Source: Echinicola sp. 20G (GTDB taxonomy: Bacteria; Bacteroidota; Bacteroidia; Cytophagales; Cyclobacteriaceae). From it: DNA of 64,000 nt. The position numbers were made by a program, and so were the translations under genes. Below the pieces are notes generated by a model that saw only the letters and a program-made list of their open reading frames with translations, was not told the DNA's origin and did not search any database. The stretch is taken from positions 4,346,501 to 4,410,500 of the forward strand of contig NZ_AP024154.1 in assembly GCF_015533855.1 (NCBI RefSeq), written 5' to 3'. Positions 36,273 through 45,258 of this stretch are shown here, in pieces. How positions within the stretch are numbered: the stretch's first letter is position 1; each line of letters begins with the position of its first letter.

Positions 36273-37609
36273 CTAAATCCGAAGAGTTACATATAAAGGC
36301 AATGGAACTAGCAAGCTTGGCTTATATTCATAAATCCAGAGGAGATGATGTGTCTTATTTAAACTTCACAAAACAAGCATTAGAACTTGAAAACCAAGCA
36401 GCTCAATTGCTTAAAGACGAACATGATACTGAGCCCACAAGATCCATTTTATTCAGAAGTGCTGCATCTTTAGCTTACAATTGTCGTGAGTTAAAACATG
36501 CTGAGTCACTTATATTTACCGCGCTATCTGGTAAACCTGACCCCAATTTAGAGTATGAATTGAGAGAGCTTCTTGACAGAGTTAATTCAGTTTTGTTGGG
36601 AAATGTTGAATATGAGGACAATAGTTATCTAGATCACTTGCGTAGTACTGCAATTCATTTACGAGTTCAAGCAAAGAGTCCGACTCATTCTAAAGCCATC
36701 TTTGTAAAAAATGCAGTTGACTTTCTTAAAAATATTTCCTCTTCCTTTTCCAATTTTGTTGATGTAAACTTTCGAAAAGCATTTGAACAAGAAAAATTTG
36801 GAGATGATTATAGTAAAGTACTTGGCCAGATAATTTCAAAAACTCAGTTGTTAGTGGTTGATCAAAGATTTAAGAGTTTTGGAGTTAGCATTTCTTCTGA
36901 CACCAGTATAATGCAAAATCAATATTCGCAGGAAATAAACTCATGGAGAAACCAACTGTTTGATCAATATAAAGATGAAGTTTTATATATAGATTACGAA
37001 TCATTGGCAGTTGTAGAATCTATTTCTGAAAAATATAATGAAGCTGAGAGAAACCTGATATATAAAAACTTTATTTCTACATTTAGAGAAAAGAATAGTT
37101 ATAAAGTTTATATTACCAATAGCCATTACTCTAAAACTATTAGAGAATATAAACCTGTATCAAAGCCAGTTAACAATATATTAGTTCCCAAAATAGTTCA
37201 AGAAGAAGCCAACCAGGAAAAGGTATTGTATCAAGAGTTTTTTATGGATATCAAGGATTCTCAAAAGCCTGCAAAGAAATCTGATATAATAGAAAGAAAG
37301 TCATTAGATTATGCAGAGTTTTCTCATTCAACTAAAAATATTGAAGTTGAAAAGGATTATTTGGTTTTGTCGGAGGAGTGGTCGATTCAAATAGTATACG
37401 AAAAAGGAACTTTTATGATCGAACTTGAAGACCTTGGTATTCACCTTAGATCAGATGACTACTCTAAATTGATAATTGATTTTTATAGAGAAGTTTTGAC
37501 TATATACGATAATTTAATTGAAACTTCAGATACTGAACTTGCAGTTGATGACTTAGATAAGAAGAAGTTCTTGTCTAAAATTGTTTCAATGAGAAGCTTG
37601 AAAGAATAA
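36269..37609 (+). CDS. unknown TPR-like protein, XRE module
   Basis: The N-terminal ~110 residues of this 446-residue protein are helical repeats (KAMELASLAYIHKSRGD; FTKQALELENQAAQLL; RSILFRSAASLAYNCRELKH) resembling a TPR-type scaffold. The middle is charged and helical. The C-terminal part (about 360-446) is a compact domain starting EKDYLVLSEEWSIQIVYEKG. It has no signal peptide or membrane segment. It is the partner of the preceding nuclease-like protein (4-nt overlap), so the two probably act together. Confidence 0.65.
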   Translation: MTKSEELHIKAMELASLAYIHKSRGDDVSYLNFTKQALELENQAAQLLKDEHDTEPTRSILFRSAASLAYNCRELKHAESLIFTALSGKPDPNLEYELRELLDRVNSVLLGNVEYEDNSYLDHLRSTAIHLRVQAKSPTHSKAIFVKNAVDFLKNISSSFSNFVDVNFRKAFEQEKFGDDYSKVLGQIISKTQLLVVDQRFKSFGVSISSDTSIMQNQYSQEINSWRNQLFDQYKDEVLYIDYESLAVVESISEKYNEAERNLIYKNFISTFREKNSYKVYITNSHYSKTIREYKPVSKPVNNILVPKIVQEEANQEKVLYQEFFMDIKDSQKPAKKSDIIERKSLDYAEFSHSTKNIEVEKDYLVLSEEWSIQIVYEKGTFMIELEDLGIHLRSDDYSKLIIDFYREVLTIYDNLIETSDTELAVDDLDKKKFLSKIVSMRSLKE

Positions 37610-37797
37610 CCCTCCTATTGCTTTCATACACATGTGCCAGCATCCAACGCTCATTTCCCCTCCCTCAAAAACTTTATTTTCTACCCCGCGCTTTTCTTCG
37701 CCTTTTAAAAAAATAAGGCTCAAAAAGCTCCCAAGCTATATTAACATAACGCAGGCCATTAACTTTTCCTACTCCTTCCCACTTCGTTAAAATAACT

Positions 37798-39630
37798 TTA
37801 GGATAACCGCGAAAGTACTATAAATGCGAAAAAATTATTAGTTACATGAAATGCAATACTGGGAGCAATACTTTTTGATTTCCTCACTAGTGTACCTGCA
37901 ATTAACCCAAAAGCCAAATAAAAGAAAAAGAGATTCAAGTTGCCGTGAAGCAAAGAAAAAATAATTGCCTGAATAATATTTGCACTCATAAATTTAATCC
38001 GCTTTTCCATAGAACTAAGTGCAATTCCTCTAAAAAGATATTCTTCATAAAAAGGTATTAGGATTACTATAAACAGGAAACTTAATGCTGGATGGTAGTA
38101 TGAATTAATGGAAGCAAAGTAATCTTGAACTGAGCCTATTACTGATGCATTGGTTTTAGGCATAAGTCCAATTCTCACCAAAGAGAAATATACAGAGCGT
38201 AGCGCAAAAGCAAGACCAATCCCAATCGCAATTCCCTTCCCGGTTGACCATTTTTCAGCATTCAAGAATCTGTAGTCTTTCTTTTTAATAAATAATAAAA
38301 CGACAACTAACATTCCTACAAAGAAAAACAGACCAAAATTAGCTTTATTAAGGCTAATATTAGCTTCTTCTTCAATATAATAGTCATTAAAAAAAGTTGA
38401 AAGCAGGCCTTGATAATTGAAAATTATTGATGCTAAAAATTCAATAAACATTATAGAAGAAGAAATAATCCAAAAATCTTTAAGACCCCAACGTACTTCA
38501 TTTAGTGAAGTGGTTACTTCCCCAATTTTAAAGTAATTCGAAATATAATGAATTGGTAAAATATATAAATATGGTAATATGATTAGAAGTATAATTGATA
38601 GAATAAATATTAGTAGTTTATACACATCATTGATATCCCATGCAGCAAAAGGTGCTTTTATCAGCATCATAAATCGATACTTTCCAAAGGCATCATTCAA
38701 AAAACTAGCAGAATTTAGTTGATTATATGTTGTGAGTGTAGTATCAGCAGGGCTATGTTTGTAGTCAAAAGTCAATAATTGGTGTAAAGATGCTGACGAA
38801 TAATAAGCTTCACTAAGGTCTTTAAGTAGAAACTCTCTGGCTTCAGTATGTTTACCATTATCGATTAGTGCTTTAGCAATAAGTCCATTATCCATCCATA
38901 TACTTGTATCACGCCGTGCATAATTAAATGCTTGAAGTGCTTTTTCTGGCTCGCCTAGCTTAAGTAATAAATTCCCTTTATTATAAGACTCCCAACCATT
39001 ATCCGTTGAATCTAAGCTTCTAAACAATTCTTTTTTTGCTTCTTCATAATTATTTAAAGCCATATATTGTTCGGCAACTAATGCACTTAAATCTAACGTA
39101 TCGTTCAATTCTTCAGCGATTTTAGCATTCTCAATTGTCTTTCTCCGATCCTCCTTGTAACTGTACTGCAAAGCTAATTCTTGGTAGAACTTGGCCAGTT
39201 TATAATCAGGCCACTTTCCAGGGTTCATGCGATTAGTATTAATAACTTGATTACAAAATTCTAAGGATGAATCACCGTATGTATTTTTCAATTTGAACAA
39301 TAGTACATCATGATTTTCAGGAAAATCTTTTACAAGATCATTCAAGCATATTTCAAATTCCTCATATTTTGGGTTATACTCCTCATAGCTATCATAATAA
39401 GCCTGATCAATTATGATGCATTTTTCAATTCTTGCATTATAATCATTGGGGTGATCATGCAAATAATCATCAAACTCTTTTAATATTTCAACATATAATG
39501 AGTCTTTTGAATTTTTTAATTTGTTAAGGTAAACATCCGAACTAAGGGGCTTGACAATATGCTGTTGACCATAAAGTAATGTATTAGTTATACAAAGAAT
39601 CAAAATGCCTAATAATATTCGTGATTGCAT
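37798..39630 (-). CDS. TPR-domain CPBP (CAAX-like) membrane protease
   Basis: The 610-residue protein starts with a signal peptide (about 1-21, ending YGQQ), followed by a periplasmic TPR-like region (to ~330) of helical repeats. A C-terminal membrane half with about eight segments carries the CPBP glutamic protease motifs: EEYLFRG (about 527-533), SLLHGNLN (about 560) and FHVTNNFFAF (about 595). CPBP proteases cleave within the membrane and are linked to protein maturation, bacteriocin immunity or signalling. The fused TPR part may recruit the substrate. A -7 match (CAAAAATA on the + strand, 39713-39720) lies ~83 bp upstream of the start. Confidence 0.85.
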   Translation of the reverse strand: MQSRILLGILILCITNTLLYGQQHIVKPLSSDVYLNKLKNSKDSLYVEILKEFDDYLHDHPNDYNARIEKCIIIDQAYYDSYEEYNPKYEEFEICLNDLVKDFPENHDVLLFKLKNTYGDSSLEFCNQVINTNRMNPGKWPDYKLAKFYQELALQYSYKEDRRKTIENAKIAEELNDTLDLSALVAEQYMALNNYEEAKKELFRSLDSTDNGWESYNKGNLLLKLGEPEKALQAFNYARRDTSIWMDNGLIAKALIDNGKHTEAREFLLKDLSEAYYSSASLHQLLTFDYKHSPADTTLTTYNQLNSASFLNDAFGKYRFMMLIKAPFAAWDINDVYKLLIFILSIILLIILPYLYILPIHYISNYFKIGEVTTSLNEVRWGLKDFWIISSSIMFIEFLASIIFNYQGLLSTFFNDYYIEEEANISLNKANFGLFFFVGMLVVVLLFIKKKDYRFLNAEKWSTGKGIAIGIGLAFALRSVYFSLVRIGLMPKTNASVIGSVQDYFASINSYYHPALSFLFIVILIPFYEEYLFRGIALSSMEKRIKFMSANIIQAIIFSLLHGNLNLFFFYLAFGLIAGTLVRKSKSIAPSIAFHVTNNFFAFIVLSRLS

Positions 39631-39832
39631 AAGTAGATCGAGAAAAAGGTTTTTATAAGTAAGTGAGAATTAAGTAAAAAAACATTCTAAAAAGTCACCA
39701 ATGAATTTGCCTCAAAAATAGGCTCAGGGCAAATTCTCCAGTCACAACTACCTTAAATGTATTAAATACAATTTTCACCTGCAATATTCCATACAAAGTA
39801 TTTTTTAGATAAAACATGAATTTTTTACCCGT

Positions 39833-40183
39833 CCTGTAACCAATTCTCTACTTCCTGTATCACTTCCCCTCTCCCCTGTTACTTTTTCCACCCTTCCTGT
39901 AGCCTTTGGACTGTTTCCTGTTTGACCGGAAGGCATTGGGCACCTACAGGATGGGCTAAAGGCCTGACAGGAAGGCCAAGTTGTTCTACAGGAAGCCCTC
40001 ATCCTCTTACAGGAAGGGTTCTTTTACTTACAGGAAGGCTAGTAGATGCTACCGGAAGGGTTCCTAACCTACAGGAGGACTATACCTGGCTACAGGAAAG
40101 GTCTTAAGGGGTACAGGACGGGTTCTTTGCTTACAGGAAGCCTCACCTAGGGTACATGACGGCAACTTCAGCTACAGGAAGGG
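39833..40183. repeat. array of 18 short motifs with 21-bp spacing, inverted about 39923
   Basis: Core TACAGGAAGG recurs with near-constant spacing but unrelated 11-12 nt spacers. Five copies face left (CCTGT at 39833, 39854, 39875, 39896, 39917; exactly 21 bp apart). Thirteen face right (ACAGG or variant at 39925, 39946, 39967, 39988, 40009, 40030, 40051, 40071, 40092, 40113, 40133, 40154, 40174; 21 bp, with three 20-bp steps). The two arms meet head to head at ~39923. Two helical turns per unit puts every motif on the same DNA face, which suggests a protein-binding array. No known element matches. Confidence 0.85.
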
Positions 40184-40259
40184 TGTTCTTCCAAATAAAA
40201 TTTTGAAAAAACCCATAAAAATTTCGTTGATAAAACAAGAATCGGCGCTAACCGCTGCT

Positions 40260-40757
40260 AACCCGCGTTTGCAACGCGGGTTGCTAAATCCAAGCATTTG
40301 CAATGCGACTAAATAATATAGTGAATTGATGCGTTCAAAACGCTCAGATTTAAGAGTCCTCGTTACAAACGAGGACTAGATTTCGTTGATAAAACAAGAA
40401 CCGACACTAACCCGCGCTTGCAACGCGGGTTGCTAAATTCAAGCATTTGAAATGAGGCTAAGTGATATAGTGAATTGGTGCGTTCAAAACGCTAAGATTT
40501 AAGAGTCCTCGTTGCAAACGAGGACTAGATTCCGTTGTGAAAAAAGAACCGACGCTAACCCGCGTTTGTAACGCGGGTTGCTAAATCCAAGCATTTGCAA
40601 TGCGGCTAGGTGATATAATAAAATGATGCGTTTAAAACGCTGGGATTTAAGAGTCCTCGTTGCAAACGAGGACTAGATTTAGTTAATAAAACAAGAACCG
40701 CTGCTAACCCGCGCTTGCAACGCGGGTTGCTAAGTCAAAGCATTTGCAATGCAACCA
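40260..40757. repeat. REP-type four-hairpin repeat, block 1
   Basis: Tandem ~149-bp units begin at 40260, 40409, 40557 and 40706 (the last truncated). Each unit has, in order, hairpins with arms AACCCGCGTT/AACGCGGGTT, GCATT/AATGC, GCGTT/AACGC and AGTCCTCGTT/AACGAGGACT, all with 3-nt loops. They are probably substrates of the transposase at 42034. Confidence 0.9.
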
Positions 40758-40764
40758 AGACAAC

Positions 40765-40792
40765 AAAAAAGCCACTTTCCGAAGAAAGCGGC
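40765..40792 (-). terminator. terminator of the hypothetical gene 40821-41567
   Basis: Read on the - strand, arms GCCGCTTTC and GAAAGTGGC pair fully (one G-U) around a TTCG tetraloop and are followed by six T. It lies 28 bp past the stop codon. Confidence 0.9.
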
Positions 40793-40820
40793 CTTATTTT
40801 ACTAAACGTAAAAGATTGCT

Positions 40821-41567
40821 TTAATTTTCCAAAAGATTCTCCGAAGTCTTCTCTGGACGGCTTTTATTGATCTTCCTATAATAGGCACTGGTGAAGCCTT
40901 TGAGCTTTTCAGGATTTTTTCGGAAGACATATTTTCCTGTTTCACGGACTTCGTCAACGGCTGTTTTCAGCAGCGTATAGGCCTTGTCTCGCATGATCTT
41001 GGCCTCATTGTTGGTGGCACTCTCTCCGTTCATCTGGGCCAAAAGCTCGGACATTTCACTGGCAGTAGCCTCGGCCAGCTGTAGCTTCTCTTCATTCACC
41101 CCAATGGATTTAAGCAATTCCAAATGGGCATTGCCCAAGGCTGCCAGATCACTGAGGTCCTGCACCATATCGGCATGGGAAGTCCCCTGCTCTACTTGCT
41201 GAACCTTGGCCAGTAGATCTGGGCGCTTACGGAAGGCAAAGCGGCAATCTGCCTCCAGGTCATTTTTCAATTCAAAAGCCAAAGGAGAATTTTGCTCCCA
41301 CTTTCGGCGTGCTTCTTCCTGGATATTGAATTCCTTCATCCACAGTGACTGTGCATGGCGTAAGGCTCCGGCCAAGACCGGAAGCTTTTGGGCAAGTTCC
41401 CAATCCATACCAGCCTTTTTCATGGCTGATTTTTCATCTTCCACCCATACGGCTAGGTCTGCTGCTTCCTGAACATAAACATCCACTGGCATGGCCGGAA
41501 TGCTGGCAGCTTCAGTGGGAATGGCAATAAGCTCCTCTAGGATAGCTTCATAATTTTGCTTTGACAT
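40821..41567 (-). CDS. hypothetical helical protein between REP blocks
   Basis: The start is placed at the ATG at 41567 (248 aa, MSKQNYEAILEELIAIP), because the upstream extension to 41600 adds an atypical Phe-rich leader. The protein is alpha-helical and charged, with two similar segments (CRFAFRKRPDLLAKV and KYVFRKNPEKLKGF) that suggest an internal duplication. It has no signal peptide, membrane segment or known motif. The gene has its own terminator and sits between two REP arrays. Function unknown. Confidence 0.7.
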   Translation of the reverse strand: MSKQNYEAILEELIAIPTEAASIPAMPVDVYVQEAADLAVWVEDEKSAMKKAGMDWELAQKLPVLAGALRHAQSLWMKEFNIQEEARRKWEQNSPLAFELKNDLEADCRFAFRKRPDLLAKVQQVEQGTSHADMVQDLSDLAALGNAHLELLKSIGVNEEKLQLAEATASEMSELLAQMNGESATNNEAKIMRDKAYTLLKTAVDEVRETGKYVFRKNPEKLKGFTSAYYRKINKSRPEKTSENLLEN

Positions 41568-41673
41568 AAAAAACTTGGTTTGGTTAAAAAATATGTACAC
41601 CTAAACCTAACAGGATCATATATTTATGTCAATACCCTGTTTATGGTATTTTTCAAACAGTTCATACTCCTAT

Positions 41674-41943
41674 AACCCGCGTTTGCAACGCGGGTTGCTA
41701 AATTCAAGCATTTGCAATGCGGCTATGTGATATAGTAAAATGGTGCGTTCAAAACGCTAGGATTTAGGAGTCCTCGTTGCAAACGAGGACTAGAGTGCGT
41801 TGTGAAACAAGCATCGACGCTAACCCGCGTTTGCAACGCGGGTTGCTAAATTCAAGCATTTGCAATGCGGCTAGGTGATATAGTAAAATGTTGCGTTCAA
41901 AACGCTAGGATTTAGGAGTCCTCGTTGCAAACGAGGACTAGAG
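41674..41943. repeat. REP-type four-hairpin repeat, block 2
   Basis: Two units of 148 bp begin at 41674 and 41822 with the same four-hairpin order as block 1, ending just 5' of the transposase gene. The spacer 41944-42033 shows nothing further. Confidence 0.9.
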
Positions 41944-42033
41944 GTTGTGGTGTCAAAACGAAGACTGGAATAAGAAAGTATTTGAAAATCAGTCAAATAA
42001 TCTTAATTTCAAAACTGATCAAATTTTTTCAGA

Positions 42034-42585
42034 ATGTCGGGAGACCAATATAAGATCACAGATCAAAATGCCGTATATTTTTTAACCTTTACAGTAGTAG
42101 GTTGGCTGGATGTATTTACCAGAAAGGAATATAAACTGGATATTACGGACGCTTTAAACTTTTGTCACAAACACAAGGGACTGATAATCTATTCCTGGTG
42201 CCTGATGAGTAATCACCTTCATCTTATTTGCAGGGCTGAGGAGCCTCACCAACTGTCAGGAATCATCCGTGATTTCAAAAAATATACCGCAAAAACAATC
42301 ATTCGGAGGATAGAAAATGAACCCGAGAGCAGAAGTAATTGGATGCTCAATCAGTTTGAATATGCAGGCAGGAACCTCAAGCGAATCAAGAAGTATAAAT
42401 TCTGGAAAGATGACAATCACGCTAGTTTGTTAGAAAGCAATAAACTACTGACTCAAAAACTTAATTATATTCATTGCAATCCAGTTAGAGCACTTATTGT
42501 AGAAGAATCGGAAGATTACCTTTTCAGCTCTGCTAGGGATTATTGTGGTATTAAAGGCTTGGTTGAAATCGAGTACATTGGTTGA
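42034..42585 (+). CDS. REP-associated tyrosine transposase (RAYT, Y1/IS200-like)
   Basis: The 183-residue protein matches the Y1_Tnp fold. It has VYFLTFTVVGWLDVF at the N-terminus, the HUH metal motif in LMSNHLHLI, and YIHCNPVRA with the preceding helix that should carry the catalytic tyrosine. Such enzymes nick single-stranded hairpin DNA and are thought to spread REP elements. It lies inside the hairpin repeats, with two units on its 5' side and more than three on its 3' side, so repeat and enzyme probably form one domesticated or mobile unit. No IS-type end or target duplication was evident. Confidence 0.92.
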   Translation: MSGDQYKITDQNAVYFLTFTVVGWLDVFTRKEYKLDITDALNFCHKHKGLIIYSWCLMSNHLHLICRAEEPHQLSGIIRDFKKYTAKTIIRRIENEPESRSNWMLNQFEYAGRNLKRIKKYKFWKDDNHASLLESNKLLTQKLNYIHCNPVRALIVEESEDYLFSSARDYCGIKGLVEIEYIG

Positions 42586-42604
42586 AAAGATGCCTTTGGT
42601 ATTA

Positions 42605-43100
42605 GCGTTCAAAACGCTTAGATTTAGGAGTCCTCGTTGCAAACGAGGACTAGAGATCGTTGTGAAACAAGCATCGGCGCTAACCCGCGTTTGCAACGCG
42701 GGTTGCTAAGTCAAAGCATTTGCAATGCGGCTAAATAATATAGTGAAATGGTGCGTTCAAGACGCTGGGATTTAAGTGTTCTCGTTACAAACGAGGACTA
42801 GAGTGCGTTGTGAAACAAGCATCGGCGCTAACCCGCGTTTGCAACGCGGGTTGCTAGATCCAAGCATTTGCAATGCGGCTAGGTGATATAGTAAAATGAT
42901 GCGTTCAAAACGCTGGGATTTAAGTGTCCTCGTTGCAAACGAGGACTAGAGATCGTTGTGAATCAAGCATCGCCACTAACCCGCGTTTGTAACGCGGGTT
43001 GCTAAATCCAAGCATTTGCAATGCGGCTAAATAATATAGTGAATTGGTGCGTTTAAAACGCTAAGTTTTAAGAGTATTCGTTACAAACCAGGACTAGATT
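42605..43100. repeat. REP-type four-hairpin repeat, block 3
   Basis: A partial unit (last two hairpins, from 42605) is followed by units at 42682, 42830 and 42978, each 148 bp. The final AGTCC-type hairpin (~43072) is decayed in both arms, as expected at the old edge of an array. Confidence 0.9.
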
Positions 43101-43196
43101 CGGAACAATTATATGGTTCAGCCTAAGGCTGCTTCAAGTGATTTTTTTAAGTTTGCGAAACAAAAATATTTCACCCATTGCCTTAGTTGCCAACCT

Positions 43197-43952
43197 ATGC
43201 TTTTATCTATCATTTCAGAGATCAACACCACTTCATGGATTTTGAGTTTTTTGGCCGCTTTTGTGATTGGCTTGTCCAAAGCTGGCATCAAAGGAATTGC
43301 CATTATCAATGTGACTTTTATGGCCATCGCCTTCGAGGCCAAGCAATCCACAGGCATCGTATTGCCGCTATTGATCGTGGCAGATGTATTTGCCGCAATC
43401 TATTACAATAGGCATACCCAATGGAAATATGTGGGCAAATTCCTTCCCTGGATGATTTTGGGTATTTTTCTGGGAAGTTGGGTCGGTATGGACCTTCCTG
43501 AGCAAACCTTTAAAATTGGCATGGTCATCATTATCTTCTTGGTTTTGGCCCTTATTGTTTGGTGGGACCAAAAAAAGGTAAAAACGGTGCCTACCCATTG
43601 GGCCTTTGCCAGTAGCGTGGGAACCCTGGCTGGCTTTACAACCATGGTGGGCAACTTGGCCGGTCCAATATCCAATATTTACTTTCTGGCCATGCGCCTT
43701 CCCAAAAATCAATTTATAGGAACCGCTGCCTGGCTTTTTATGATTATCAATGTGTTTAAATTACCCTTTCATTTTTTTGTTTGGCACACCATTACAAAGG
43801 AATCCCTGCTCCTGGATGCAAAATTGATCCCGGGGATTATTCTTGGCTTTGTACTAGGAATCAAACTTGTAAAAATGATCAATGAGGCCTTTTTTAGAAA
43901 AATGATTTTGGTATTGACAGCATTGGGAGCAATCATCATCCTGTTTAAATGA
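43197..43952 (+). CDS. TauE/SafE-family sulfite/anion exporter
   Basis: The start is set at ATG 43197 (251 aa) rather than 43113, since the extra 28 codons derive from sequence next to the repeat block and precede the first membrane helix. The protein has about seven to eight hydrophobic segments and family motifs (VIGLSKAGIKG near the start; TTMVGNLAGPISNIYFLAM in the middle). Members export sulfite, sulfoacetate or related organosulfur anions. Substrate not predictable. Confidence 0.88.
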   Translation: MLLSIISEINTTSWILSFLAAFVIGLSKAGIKGIAIINVTFMAIAFEAKQSTGIVLPLLIVADVFAAIYYNRHTQWKYVGKFLPWMILGIFLGSWVGMDLPEQTFKIGMVIIIFLVLALIVWWDQKKVKTVPTHWAFASSVGTLAGFTTMVGNLAGPISNIYFLAMRLPKNQFIGTAAWLFMIINVFKLPFHFFVWHTITKESLLLDAKLIPGIILGFVLGIKLVKMINEAFFRKMILVLTALGAIIILFK

Positions 43953-43998
43953 TGTCCAAAGCAAGCATCTTTGCCTACTCTTCTACCCTGCTTTAGGG

Positions 43999-44826
43999 CT
44001 AATCAGCACCTTGAATTGTTGAACTAAAGACATTGGCATACCTTTTCCCCAGTTCCCGCTGGGCTGCTGAGCTGAAATGCAGGTGATCTCCTCTGTGATC
44101 CAGTTCCTCGGATGAAACATAGTAAAGGGCAGGATTTTCTTTTGCCACTTCCCGAATAATTTGGTTAATGCCATCAAAATTGGTAGCCTTTTCCTCAGGT
44201 AGGACAAATCGACCTAGCTCTCCCATCACAATCGGAAGGGTGTCATTTCCTATTTCAGCCCTAAAAATTCCAAATAGCTCCAAAAGCGCTTCCTCATAGA
44301 CCGGAATGTCGTTCGGGTTGGCATTGCTCTCTCCTTGGTGCCATAAAATACCTTTGATCACTCCTTTTTCTTTCGCGTAGTGGACCTTTTCCTTAAAGTT
44401 GCTCAAAAGTTTAACCTTTCGATGTTCACGGTCATCTATCCATTGAAAAATCGAACTTCCCCCAACAGCGCAGGGTACCATGGCTATGGTGACGGAGTCT
44501 GGTGCTACTTTGAGCATTTCCCGTGCAAAGCTCAAACCACAATCCAGCCCACTGTTTTTAGGTTCATAAAAGTGTAAAGGCTCTCTGGCTACCATCCAGT
44601 TGTTCAATGAGTCCATGGTTATAATCCGGCTATTTTTTATCGTGTCGGGCGCTTCAACAGTCCCCCTACCAGCCATATTTGACTGCCCTGCCATCAGAAA
44701 AACCCATGTATTTTCTTTGGATAAAGTAGGTGAATTGGCTTTAACTTGACCATTGGAAATGTTACTGGTCTTGCATGCCATTACGCCCAGTATAAAAATC
44801 ATAATTAAAAATAGTTGTCTTTTCAT
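43999..44826 (-). CDS. sialate O-acetylesterase-like lipoprotein (SASA family)
   Basis: The 275-residue protein begins with a lipoprotein signal with lipobox Cys18 (GVMAC). The esterase nucleophile block FLMAGQSNMAGRG has Ser49, the mid motif is LWHQGESNAN, and the C-terminal Asp/His pair is in DHRGDHLHFSS. It is an SGNH-type carbohydrate esterase that removes acetyl groups from sugars in the periplasm or at the outer membrane. The next - strand gene, also a lipoprotein, supports a polysaccharide-related role. Confidence 0.9.
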   Translation of the reverse strand: MKRQLFLIMIFILGVMACKTSNISNGQVKANSPTLSKENTWVFLMAGQSNMAGRGTVEAPDTIKNSRIITMDSLNNWMVAREPLHFYEPKNSGLDCGLSFAREMLKVAPDSVTIAMVPCAVGGSSIFQWIDDREHRKVKLLSNFKEKVHYAKEKGVIKGILWHQGESNANPNDIPVYEEALLELFGIFRAEIGNDTLPIVMGELGRFVLPEEKATNFDGINQIIREVAKENPALYYVSSEELDHRGDHLHFSSAAQRELGKRYANVFSSTIQGAD

Positions 44827-45258
44827 AGAGAAATCAGGTTGATGTAATTAGTGAAATATTAAAGAAACCCATGTGCTGGTTAGTTATATGTTTCTCTAAC
44901 CATGCTTTTAATGTGGGGAGGTTGACACAGCTGCGGGCCAGCGGTGGCCTTGTGGGAAGAAGCTTTAGCTGTGTCTTGATTTTTCTTTGCTTCGTTTCTT
45001 TTCATCTAAGGAAAAGAAATGAAGAGTTAAGCCTTGAAAACAGACTTAATTGCTAATGATAGCCTTTCCAATTGCTGAAAATTTAAATATCATTTAATAT
45101 GCTAAAATTTAATAAAACATACAACTAGCCTAAAAGGGCATAGAAGCTTTTAAAACATTTCTTTTACATTCCTTACTCCCCTTTTGTGCTTAGTGGGAAA
45201 GTCGATAATGTTGAATCATTCAATGCAACAACTATTGTCCAAGGGATCCATTAGAGCG
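44827..45258. other. gene-free region
   Basis: Intergenic sequence between two - strand lipoprotein genes. I see no convincing gene, terminator or repeat in it. Confidence 0.5.

Noticed and set aside
39922..40107. 61-codon ORF with TGR every seven residues
   Set aside because: It arises from the 21-bp array. The frame breaks at the 20-bp step near 40071 while the DNA motif continues, so the DNA spacing is the conserved feature.
39833..40183. CRISPR array
   Set aside because: The repeats are only ~10 bp, spacers 11-12 nt, orientation switches inside, and no cas genes are in the window.
43113..43196. N-terminal extension of the TauE/SafE protein
   Set aside because: It adds 28 residues from repeat-edge sequence before the first membrane helix. 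The ATG at 43197 gives the family's usual length.
44871..45056. 61-codon ORF between the two lipoprotein genes
   Set aside because: No motif, signal or plausible start context. It is treated as chance.
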